A DNA stretch of 64,000 nucleotides from Luzula sylvatica (taxonomy: Eukaryota > Streptophyta > Magnoliopsida > Poales > Juncaceae): NCBI GenBank assembly GCA_946800325.1, contig OX326961.1:38314543-38378542 (forward strand). The letters run 5' to 3'. Positions 54,925 through 64,000 of the stretch are shown here, piece after piece. The position numbers and the translations under genes were made by a program. The notes under the pieces were generated by a model. It was not told the DNA's origin and searched no databases. It saw nothing but the letters and a program-made list of their open reading frames with translations. Numbering within the stretch: position 1 is the first letter of the stretch; every line of letters begins with the position of its first letter.

Positions 54925-56935
54925 TTATTTGCCAATACAAAACTTGCTAAAAATACTCGTCAAAACTTCTTCAGAAATATCCTCGCCACTCAATTGACCG
55001 AGAGCCAAAGCCGCTTCTCTCAAATCAATCGTCCAAAAATCCATCTCCAATTCGTCCTTAATCGATACCCCCACTCTCGTGAACGCTTCTTTCGCTCTTA
55101 TTAACTGCTCAAATTGCCTCTAAAAAAATAATTAAATTACATTAATTTCAAAACATAAACGAATTTAATTTAATTTAATTAAATAACCTGATTAACAGTC
55201 CATTTTCGACCGGCAGAGGAAATCGGCTCGATACCCCTTACTTCAAGAACAGCTTTTTCTAACTCGGAAATTCCTTTACCAGTCACAGCACACGTCTTTA
55301 CCACCTTCTTAAAGCCGGTCTCATCAATCTCATTTATTATCGACTCGATCGAGACGAACGGCACGCAATCTATTTTATTAATCACGAGTATCATCGGCGT
55401 TTCCTCTTCTTGAAGTAACTGGAGACGATTAATTAGTTCCCTATCCTCTCCGGTCCATCCGTCCAGTGCATTAATCGCCATGATAATCACGTCCGCACCC
55501 ACAGCCGCCGCTTCCGATCTCTCCACCCCTATTTTTTTTAAATTAATATATAATAAAATACAAGGGCATTTTTTATATTTTAAAAAATTACCGATTTTCT
55601 CTACGAGATCATCGGTTCGTCTAATGCCAGCTGTATCGAGAAGAGTGAGAGGAATTCCATTAATCGAAACGTTCGCTTCGATTACGTCTCGTGTGGTCCC
55701 CGCTATTTCCGTCACTATCGCTCTCTCACTCTGCACTCTAGTCCAAAAACAAAATATAAATCTTTCATTTATACCCCTAGTAAATTTAAAAATTTACTTA
55801 CTTTGCTCCATGCGTTGAGGAGGCTCGATTTCCCCACGTTCGGTCTCCCGATTATTGCCACCTGTCAAATTTACTTCTTTTTACAAAAAAAAAAAAAAAT
55901 AATTAAATTTATATTTATGACCTGAATGCCCGATTGTAAGAGTTTATCGTAATTCGCGGTGTCCAAAGCGAGTTGCAAATGATGACTCATCGAATCAATT
56001 TTGTCTGTCAGTGATTCAAGATCTAACGGTGGTAATTCGTCTTCGAAATCTAGTCGCGCTTCGATTTCCGTGAGGATTTCGATGCATTGAATTCTTAAGG
56101 ACTTTACTAAAGAGGAAAATCCTCCCTGAATGCCAGCTAATGCTGAGTCAGCAGCGGCGGAAGATTTGGCGGAGATGAGTCGCGAAATATTCTCGGCTTG
56201 AGATAGATCGAGCCTTCCGTTCAGAAAAGCTCGAAGAGTGAACTCTCCTGTGAATAATTCGAAATAAAAAGGTGATAAGGGCGATTAAAATAGAATATTG
56301 GGTTGAGTATTGAGGTTGAGTTCAAACCGGGTTCGGCGAGTCGAGCTCCGGCTTCTAAACAGGCTCGTAGAACTCGGTTTAGACACACGTCGTTTCCGTG
56401 ACATTGGAGTTCGATTACGTCTTCTCTGGTGTATGATTTTGGTGCTAGCATTGGTACCGCTAAAACCTAGTTGATATAGATGAATAAAAAAACTAAATTA
56501 GATAAATTGATAGGAGTATTGGAAAGAATTGAACTTTACCTCGTCAATGACATTGCCGTCTTTGTCCAAGACGAATCCGTACTCCACGAAATGGCTTCTT
56601 GGTATCCAAGTAACCAACCCGTCTTCCTCTTTTATCTTCTTAACGGGTCGAAAAACCTGACCTGCAATAGAGATAGCAGAGGGACCTGATAGTCTGACAA
56701 TTCCGACAGCGGCGGGGCCGCCACCTAGGGAGGTCACGATGGCCGCGATTGTACCCGAACCGGATGAATTTGAAGTGTGGAATCTCTCGTCTTGAGTGAA
56801 GATTAAAGTTTGGTTTTGGGCAGATAGGTTTCTGGATAGGCGGGTTAGGGTTTTGGAAGGGTTTAAGAGATAGGAAAGGAGATTATGGGTTCTGGGTTTA
56901 AGGCACGGAAGGAGGCGGATAAGGGAGAGTGCCAT
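54925..56935 (-). CDS. mnmE: Organellar tRNA-modification GTPase MnmE/TrmE, seven exons
   Basis: Exons on -: 56,540-56,935; 56,328-56,466; 55,922-56,247; 55,802-55,861; 55,592-55,730; 55,188-55,528; 54,925-55,119. All introns are GT-AG and the total is 531 aa. The first about 45 residues are rich in L, R, S and lack acids, suggesting a plastid or mitochondrial transit peptide. Next comes the TrmE N-terminal folate-binding domain ([20 protein letters not shown]) and a helical domain. The inserted G domain has GRPNVGKSS (292-300), GTTRD, DTAGI (339-343) and NKID (404-407). The C-terminus ends in the family-specific CIGK, whose Cys is needed for activity in bacterial MnmE. With GidA/MnmG it modifies the wobble uridine of certain tRNAs at U34. 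The 60-bp exon 4 carries the P-loop. The gene looks intact and is transcribed away from a compact 5' flank. Confidence 0.95.
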
Positions 56936-57456
56936 GGCTGGAGAGGGGAGTTGAATTTGGAGGTAAAGTGCTAGTTCAGGAGGAAGAAGAATAAGAGTGG
57001 ATCGTTCTTAAAAACCAATGGCCCAAATATCGAACATAGTAATTATTATGGTCCATCTTTTCAGCCCATCTATGATCCTACTTGTCCAGAATTTTTATTT
57101 TGAGAAAAAATGATTTAAACTCCAATTTGTTTGTGCTCGACTCGATTATAGATCGGTACTAATTTGATAGTAATTTGTTTTATGTCAATTCGAATGAATC
57201 GAACGAACTGAACTACTTCGAAAACTTATCGAGCAAAGATGAAGATCCAGTTCACTCGAATTAAACTCGAAATAAATTTGATCTCAACTTTGAACAATAT
57301 AGTTTAATTCAAATTAATTTATAATATATAATATACCAAGAATTAATGTACAATAAAAATATATACACTTTTCTCGTTAAGTAGGCCGAATAGAAGTCAT
57401 GCATGTAGTGCTACAAAATTAGGCACTTGAATAACGCCTCTTCTCTTTCCATCTAA
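56936..57456. promoter_or_regulatory. Upstream region of the MnmE gene and unassigned sequence
   Basis: The proximal 5' flank on - has no clear TATA box. Around 57,125-57,300 decayed CTCGA/TCGAGC words resemble the first hAT family, but no ends are visible. Confidence 0.35.
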
Positions 57457-58540
57457 CTAGTTTTATTCTTGCGCAATTGCGCGGGATAACATATCTATTT
57501 ATTTACATATTTTTTACATAATTATTTAAATAGAATTTAACGCGTGTGCGAATTAACGCGCGCGCGTTTGAACTAACTTAATATAATCATGACATATTTG
57601 CAAATATCATGATGTCAATAGATGCATAAGTTTCATGAAATTAGTCTATCACGAATATTATTTTATGATATAATTTGTATAAATGGCATTTGTTCAGGTA
57701 CTTTTAAAGACGATTAATATAATCAGGACATATTCGCAAATATATTTGATGTCAATAGATGCATTATAGTTACGATTCATTAAAGAATCGCAACGTGTCA
57801 TATAGATACAACGGACAAATAACAAATTTTTATGAAAACTCGCATAAATTTGAGGTTCCAAAATTTCATATATACCCGTGCAAAATGAGCAAATAAAAAA
57901 AAAATTGAAAAGCAAAAAAAGGACCAAAATGTAAAAAGAGAAAAAATTGGATAAAAAGGAAAATTACAAAAAAAAAATTGAACTTACAAAATTGCATACA
58001 TGACCCTGTCCAATGAGAAAATTAAAAAAAAAATTGAAAAATAGGAAAAAAAGATCAAAATGTAAAAAAGGAAAAAAAATGTAAAAAAAGATCAAAATAT
58101 AAAAAAGGACCAAAATGTAAAAAAGGCCCAAAATGTAAAATAGGAAAAAAGGATCAAAATGTAAAAAAGGACCAAAATGTAAATAATTTTTTTTTGGAAA
58201 AAAGGATAAAAATGTAAAAAGGGACCAAAATGTAAAAAAGGATCAAAATGTTAAAAAGGACCAAAATGTAAAATAGGAAAAAAGGATCAAAATGTAAAAA
58301 AGGACCAAAATGTAAATAAAAAAATATAAAATAAGAAAAAAAGACCGAAATGTAAAAAAGGACCAAAATGTAAAATAGAAAAAAATGTAAAAAATGTAAA
58401 AAATGCCAAAAATGTAAAAAAAATAGACCAAAATGTAAATAAAAAAGGACCAAAATGTAAATAAAAAATAGGGGTAAAAGCAAAAGCTACTCTCTGCCAC
58501 ATGTCATCACAAGGTGGAGGGAGTAGCATTATAGTAACTA
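57457..58540 (-). mobile_element. Helitron, minus strand, with GGACCAAAATGTAAAAA arrays
   Basis: The 3' end (minus) is the hairpin CCGCGCAATTGCGC with CTAGT (CTAG at 57,457-57,460). The first 250 bases match the end at 19,313 (for example CATATTTGCAAATATCATGATGTCAATAGATG). Then come about 500 bp of AAAAAGGACCAAAATGTAAAA repeats. The other end near 58,490-58,540 has TGCCACATGTCATCAC, a counterpart of the GGCCACATCATCAC near the 5' end at 5,282. Short L/F-rich ORFs on - are artefacts of the repeat. Confidence 0.65.
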
Positions 58541-58589
58541 TAATTAAGTTAATAAAACTGTAAATACAATAAAATTAAGACAACAAGTA

Positions 58590-58961
58590 AAAACACACCC
58601 CCCCAAGCTTTAACATAACACTTCGACAATTTTTTTCTATTCGGTTTCTCCTAAAAAATCTAATAAGGAGAATACTAACATGACCTAAGAGAAGAATGAA
58701 TAGCCAATTTTATGGCATAATCTCAAATTAAGGCCAAACTCAAACTCAATTTGTTGGTCGATTTCGTAAATTAACAATTCAAATAAAAATGCGAAAATAA
58801 TAATAATAAACACAAAATAGAAAGATATTATCGAATTATCAATTTCGCTAACAACAAAATTGATAACAGAGTTCGGCGGATAGTTGCGTGAATTTTTAAC
58901 TATCTGCTGCTTGCTAGTCGACCGATTTGACTTTCACGAGTACCTACGTCTCTGTAGATAT
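58590..58961 (-). repeat. Diverged SIRE-like LTR remnant, left part
   Basis: GAGTTCGGCGGATAGTTGCG, CTGCTTGCTAGTCGACCGATTTGACT and GAGTACCTACGTCTC are counterparts of the R/U5 region of the minus-strand LTR at 41,740-41,860. Interrupted at 58,962 by a solo LTR and continued at 60,197. Confidence 0.6.
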
Positions 58962-59530
58962 TGAAGGGAATTATCCCGTCCCCGGGCCCGCGCATCGGAT
59001 ATGAAGGCCCGGTCCGGTTCCCAAATCCCGAGATCACGCTTCGATATCGAGGGTACGATGCAAAGGAGGATAGACGATTACCAGCGTGAAATTGATCACG
59101 CACGATGGGTTGATCGCTCGCATCCTTCTCTTCCTCGGTGTGACGTTGGTGACTAGCATGTGCGTCCCATACCACACGTCTCCCACCGTCTTGACACACC
59201 TCCGATTGTCTTCGTGCGTCCCACGTCCACACGCTTCCACATCCTTTCACTCTCTTACTTCTCCGGTTTGATCACAACGAAGAGCCACAAGTGTCGCTCA
59301 TTTACCCGTATCCACCGTGAGTCGTAGCACCTCGGCCGCGGATGCACCTGCCTAGACGATGCACCGGCGAACTTGCATGATTGCTTTCGATTCTCTAGAC
59401 TGAGAAAACACCTTTTCTCTTTCTCTCTTTCTCATCGCACTCTTTCAACACGTGATAAGAGTCTCTCTAATTTCTGGACCGAATTAGACTTCAATTGATC
59501 TGAATTGTCTGTATATTCTGAATGGTCTGA

Positions 59531-59605
<75 letters not shown>

Positions 59606-60191
59606 ATCATATTTATTCAACATAGGATAAGGATGGGCCAAAATGTATGTATATCTACTATACATCTTTTCAAACAGAAACTGCATACATCCTTTCAGTA
59701 TTCTGTTGAAACGAAATTGTTAAATCGTTCCAACCGACTTTAAACCTTCACGAAAGTTGTATATAATCTTATTATATTTCCAACCCAATTTGGCCCAGCC
59801 CAATTGGAGTTCGGATGCGAAAGTTATGACGATTTTACTAACTGTATATCAAACTGTCGCACCCTTTCGGTATTTCATTAAAACGACACTGATACTTCTC
59901 TCAAATGAAATATATTTCTACATGAAAGTACTAGATAATCTCATTATCTATCTAACCCAATTTGAACCATTCAAATTGGAGTCGTTATCTGAAAGTTATG
60001 TCAGTTTTACTAAAACTGTTTAAACTGATTTTCTGGTTTTCTTAATAAAACCGTTTCTTATTAATTTAACTATGTATATCCAATATACATATGTGCATCT
60101 TATATACACATTATTTATGCCCACGAACGCGTGCGTTCGTTTATCCTTATGTGTACCATTTTACCGTTGATCCAAAACTGTATTTCCTTCA
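58962..60191 (-). mobile_element. Solo LTR of the element-3 family, minus strand, 1,230 bp
   Basis: On + it starts TGAAGGGAATTATCCCG and ends TGTATTTCCTTCA, flanked by GATAT on both sides (58,957-58,961 and 60,192-60,196). The sequence is the reverse complement of a diverged element-3 LTR (GCGGGTCCGGG end, GGATCAACGGTAAAATGGTACACA start, CAATTGGGCTGGGCCAAATTGGG). It is longer partly because of an (AG)n tract. It lacks internal sequence, so recombination has removed the rest. Confidence 0.88.
59533..59603 (+). repeat. (AG)n microsatellite
   Basis: About 35 AG units inside the solo LTR. Confidence 0.95.
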
Positions 60192-60196
60192 GATAT

Positions 60197-60440
60197 CTTG
60201 TAGCCGACTTGCATCCTTTGGGGTACTATATTCACATTTTCAAATGACCAACTAAATGGTTGCCGGTATCGATTTACAACGTTCTATCAATACCCAACGA
60301 CTTTACAAATCATTTGTTTAGCCTAATACAAACTACTATTTCTCGAGATAGCCTAACAATGATCGGTCAGACGAGTTGGATTTGTTTTGAACAAGTAGAA
60401 GATGAAAATAATGAATTTCTTTTAATTTGATTTTGCCGTT
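60197..60440 (-). repeat. Diverged SIRE-like LTR remnant, right part
   Basis: Words such as GCCTAATACAAACTAC and CAATGATCGGTCAGACGAGTTGGA match the reverse complement of the LTR R region (GTATTAGGCTAG, ACGTGACCGATCACG) of the SIRE-like family. Confidence 0.5.
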
Positions 60441-61052
60441 AAGCTCAACAATGGCTAGATTTTTTTTCTCGGGGACGAAATCTAGCCATGGTTCACTATA
60501 ATAAACAATCAATTAACAAGGATGGTACTCCTATTCAATGGAGTTTGAAGCACTTGTTGTGTCCCCACTGGATTGGCTAATATGAATCTACCTTATCAGT
60601 CATGGTTTGGCTATGACTTGGTCATTCGATGTAGCGACGTATGCGGGTCCATTCATTTTCCCGCATCAGGCTTTCGGTTTAGTGCTTCGGAAAATGATAA
60701 GGAAAGTAAGAGGGTGAGATATGAATTTATGGAGAGCAAGGGAGAGACATATTCACATTACATAAATACAGAGAATTTGATTTGATGGTCATACCTATAA
60801 TTGTCATTAGTTTGACGGAGCGACTCACCACTAACGAACATTAAGACATCTTCCTCTTTTTATCCCTAAACTCAAGGATACCTTACCTAGTGCTAATCTA
60901 ATAAGTGGATTGCCGGGGGATTGGTGAGCCTGAGCGAAGCGACCATAGATTATGTGTTTATATGTTTTATTTGGTTATGCTGGCCAGCGAGATCCATTCT
61001 ATTGCTCTTCTCTTTTTTGATTTGTTTACTGTCCGCCCACTTTGTGAGTTTA
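60441..61052. other. Unassigned stretch with a small perfect inverted repeat
   Basis: ATGGCTAGATTT and AAATCTAGCCAT (about 60,450-60,492) form 12-bp arms with a short spacer. A 70-codon ORF at 60,573-60,785 has no domain. Confidence 0.35.
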
Positions 61053-61187
61053 TAGTGTTGGTTCAAATTTTTGGTTATTTGATTATCTCAAACCAATGCC
61101 GATACTACTAATCAATTTGTTAAATGACAATTGTAGGAGATAGATATAGGTATGGTCCGTAAACGAGATCAAAAGAAGATACACACA
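61053..61187 (+). repeat. Start of a SIRE-like LTR, plus strand, truncated
   Basis: TGTTGGTTCAAATTTTTGG and TTTGATTATCTCAAAC are the LTR start seen in element 2 and the solo LTR. It is interrupted by the hAT element at 61,188 and not clearly resumed after 62,361. Confidence 0.6.
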
Positions 61188-62361
61188 CAGGTCCGGCCCC
61201 GATATTTCGGTTGCCCTAGACCAAAATCGTAATAGCATCAAATTATTGTTCAATATGTTGCCCTACGATATAAATTACAAAAAAAATATATTCAAGATAC
61301 GTTCATTATCAACAAAAAATAAATTTAGTATACTTGAATGTACTAAAAAACGTACATACATTTTCTCAAAACAAAATTCAAAATTCAAAATTATTTCACT
61401 TTGATTAAATATTTTCTGATTGGAGATCATGCATCGGTAGAAATTGAGTTTGAAATCCTAATCCTAATTATTACATTATCTAATTATATTTTTCGAGATT
61501 CATAACTTGTAAAATTATTTATATATGGAAGAATATTGGTACAACAATAGAATAATTTCGCCAATGAAAAAAAAAACATGGTGATATTTTTTATTTTGTT
61601 TAGGGATATAATATATTTTTAGGAGAGAGGCTAAACTACTTAATTAAGTACCAACATTGTGGTACTTAATGTTTTTTCACCATTGAATTTACAATGATAT
61701 TTGTGTTTATTCATGATGATCATGAAAGTTTGTGCACATCATTAAATGCACAAATTTCAATACAAATCCAACGATGAATAAATATTAAGTATCAAAATGT
61801 TGATACTTAATTAAATAGTTTAGCCTCTTTTTATTTTTAGTTTCCACTTTTTTGAAGATGTGCACTTTTATAAATGTATTTCTTTTGGGTAATGCAAAGA
61901 TTTTTTTTTTATTTAGTTAATTATTATGTTATACGTTATTTCTACAACTTTCTACAAATCTATCAAAATAGAAATATGTATCCACTAGATTGGTGCCACG
62001 TCATCTAAGTATAAATTGTAAGAATCATTAATGTGAACCAGCACCCCCACTGTTTTTGATATAATGTTAATCACATGTTGTATAATTTATATTTTTTTTC
62101 AAACATCAACAAATAATATTGATGGTTATCCATTTAGTCTAAAACATGAAAGTACACAAATTTTATGTTCACATGAAATCCAAGTGAACTCATTTCCCAC
62201 TTCAACCTTCTTCCCCACGTAGCTTTTCCATGGCGTATGAAGCTTGTGAAAGGGTTTTTCATTCTCTAAAAAATATATATTAAAGTTTTTAAATTGTTGC
62301 CCTTACTCAAACGGTTGCCCTAGCCCGGGGGCTTGCGGGGCTTACCCCAGGGCCGGCACTG
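61188..62361. mobile_element. hAT-like non-autonomous element, 1,174 bp
   Basis: The left end CAGGTCCGGCCCC and right end GGGCCGGCACTG are inverted repeats, flanked by TACACACA and CACACACA (7 of 8 match). The left interior has GGTTGCCCTAGACC and the right GGTTGCCCTAGCCC. The element is non-coding. A second MITE is nested at 61,626-61,828. Confidence 0.7.
61626..61828. mobile_element. MITE with about 45-bp inverted repeats
   Basis: The left arm AGAGGCTAAACTACTTAATT and its continuation (AAGTACCAACATTGTGGTACTTAAT) pair with the right arm ending AAATAGTTTAGCCTCT. The centre is GATGATCATG-rich and non-coding. Target duplication uncertain. Confidence 0.8.
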
Positions 62362-62369
62362 CACACACA

Positions 62370-63398
62370 TAGGCAAATGTGATGTAATATATATCAAAAT
62401 AGAGTTTTGACATTTGTCGTAAATTTTTTTTATAAATATATTTTGAATCGAAAATCTAGTTTTCAACATTTAATTTCCCCGACCTTGATTTTTGTAATCC
62501 GTTATGTTTCATAGTAACTTTAACTTGGATATTCCTTAAAAAGTAAATGATTTACAAGTCTTATTCAAAAACTTATTAAAGATATTATAATGCTTCAATT
62601 AGATTTCGAATTATTACAGTTTAGAAAATATTTATGAATTAGTAATTATTAAATATTTTTGCAGTTAGATAAATAAATAAAACAATTATTTGTAATATCT
62701 GATATAGGGTTTTAATTGATATAGTAAGGGCCTGTTTGGATGGCGGCATTAGAATTTGCAAGTGCATTTAAAAGATATGTTGTTACAATTGCGGCATTGT
62801 ATTTGATTTTTAAATGTTTGAATCAAAGTAATAAGAATTGCTTATGTGATAATTCTATTGTTTGGGTCTAAGAAATTATAATTAACAACTACTATTGCAG
62901 TTTTTACATTTGAATTTTTGAAACTATATAAACAAATGATACACGATAAATTAAAAATATTTTACAAAATTCATGATCAAATAAAGTTCTAATAAATTTA
63001 AGTAACAAATACAACAAAATATGCTTAATAAGAATAAACACAAACTGATTGTAGAAATGGCCAACATAAACTATGTTTTTCAATCAACAGTTGTAAACAC
63101 AAATTTATTGTAGAATTGCCCAACAGAAATTTCAATCCAAATTACTAAAACAAGCAAACTAATGCACAAAAACTAAATTGTCATTTCATCGAACAAATTA
63201 GGGGCAAACTAATTGTCTTCGATGCAAAGATATAAAACACCATGCTTCTTAATAACCCTGAAAAAATAATTCAAATTCAAATTTTCAGTTCGTAAATAAA
63301 CGCATCGAAAAAACAAATATGATTAATAGACGAAGAAAAAGACGAGCAAAAAATTATGTTATAATAAATTTTTTCCCAAATAAGAGACTTATTCCCAG
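62370..63398. other. Unassigned stretch; possible MITE end at 62,728
   Basis: GGGCCTGTTTGGATGGCGG (62,728) resembles a Tourist/hAT terminus, but no inverted partner is visible. No gene is recognised. Confidence 0.3.
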
Positions 63399-63573
63399 AC
63401 TACGGCAAGATCTCTAGATATGATTAAATATTCACGTCATGTAAAATTTATCATGTAAAATTTACACATAATAATCTAGATATGATTAAATCATCTAGAG
63501 ATCTCTAGATATTGCTATTAAATAAGAGACTTATGTGAATATAAGAGACTTAAACATGTAATCTTGCCGTAGT
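63399..63573. mobile_element. Small CACTA-like MITE
   Basis: ACTACGGCAAGAT (63,399-63,411) is an exact inverted partner of ATCTTGCCGTAGT (63,561-63,573). The outer base on the right gives CACTACGGCAAGAT read inward. Internal TCTAGATATGATTAAAT repeats are subterminal. Total length about 175 bp. Confidence 0.65.
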
Positions 63574-63590
63574 GTGTTTATTATAACATA

Positions 63591-64000
63591 TGTTGCACGG
63601 ATACGGGTACGAGTATCGTATCGGATACGATACGGATACGGCGATACGGTATTTCTTGAAAATTCTAGGATACGATACGTCATGTATATATATTATTTAA
63701 TATAATTAATATATATATTTAAATAATTTTATTAAATTATTATAAAAATTAAGATGTTGTAATATCGATTTTGATGTTTTACGAATAAATAAAATAAAAA
63801 ATATGTGATGTAAAATACTATTGAATAGTAAAAGTATTGGGTATTTTTAAATTGGACAAAAAAACAAAAAACAATGGGTCAGCCGAATCGGAACCGTATC
63901 CCGCCGTATCGAAAACGTATCGTGCCGTATCGGAAACGTATCGTGCCGTATCGGAAACGTATCGGTTCAAATTTATATACTAAAATAGTCTGATACGCCA
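63591..64000 (+). repeat. 'GGATACG' dispersed repeat, copy E, cut by the window end
   Basis: Begins GTTGCACGGATACGGGTACG, with dense ATACGGATACGGCGATACGG at the left and three tandem ATCGTGCCGTATCGGAAACG units near the right edge. Confidence 0.7.

Noticed and set aside
58154..58529. Overlapping minus-strand ORFs of repeated FTFWSFF-type residues
   Set aside because: Direct translations of the GGACCAAAATGTAAA repeat array of a Helitron, in three frames.

Overview
This 64-kb window is nuclear DNA from an AT-rich plant genome, very probably an angiosperm. The evidence is Ty1/copia LTR retrotransposons primed by initiator tRNA-Met, hAT, Tourist, CACTA and Helitron elements, short GT-AG introns, an intron-containing nuclear tRNA-Tyr(GUA), and three plant genes. 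I could not narrow the species further. There are no bacterial operons, CRISPR arrays or phage genes.

Host genes are few. (1) A two-exon FCS-like zinc finger (FLZ) gene lies on + at 30,558-31,098. (2) A two-exon GPI-anchored lipid-transfer-type gene lies on - at 53,725-54,364. (3) A nuclear tRNA-Tyr lies on - at 54,629-54,713. (4) A seven-exon gene on - at 54,925-56,935 encodes the organellar tRNA-modification GTPase MnmE/TrmE. It sits about 210 bp from the tRNA gene. A broken DUF4283/CCHC-knuckle gene (35,700-36,469 plus 41,456-41,540, -) is split by a retrotransposon.

Most of the rest is mobile DNA, much of it nested. 0-15 kb: hAT, Tourist-like and Helitron pieces, an AT-rich tandem repeat and a Z-DNA-type tract. 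15.3-18.75 kb: a copia element whose reverse transcriptase has been deleted. 19.3-20.6 kb: a dimeric Helitron. 20.8-29.9 kb: a 'GGATACG' repeat, split by a hAT MITE, itself split by a 7.9-kb SIRE-like copia element with 1,291-bp LTRs. 36.5-41.5 kb: a very young Gag-protease-only LTR retrotransposon (TR-GAG type). 41.6-47.2 kb: a minus-strand SIRE-like element end. Its LTR is interrupted by another LTR (TSD GGATT), which in turn is interrupted by a solo SIRE-like LTR (TSD TAGTG). 48-52 kb: MITEs, a long hairpin, a CACTA end and a Helitron end. 57.4-64 kb: a Helitron, a minus-strand solo LTR (TSD GATAT) inside SIRE-like LTR remains, and nested hAT/MITE elements.

The most unusual signal is an array of more than 50 short palindromes of the form GTCCGTT-NN-AACGGAC. 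They occur in the LTRs or leader of at least three different retroelement families between 37.7 and 46.1 kb. A sister SIRE-like LTR family at 21.5-29.4 kb carries a related array, GTTCGTT-NN-AACGAAC, which differs by one symmetric substitution. This looks like a set of dimer-binding or otherwise dyad-selected cis elements shared among retrotransposons.
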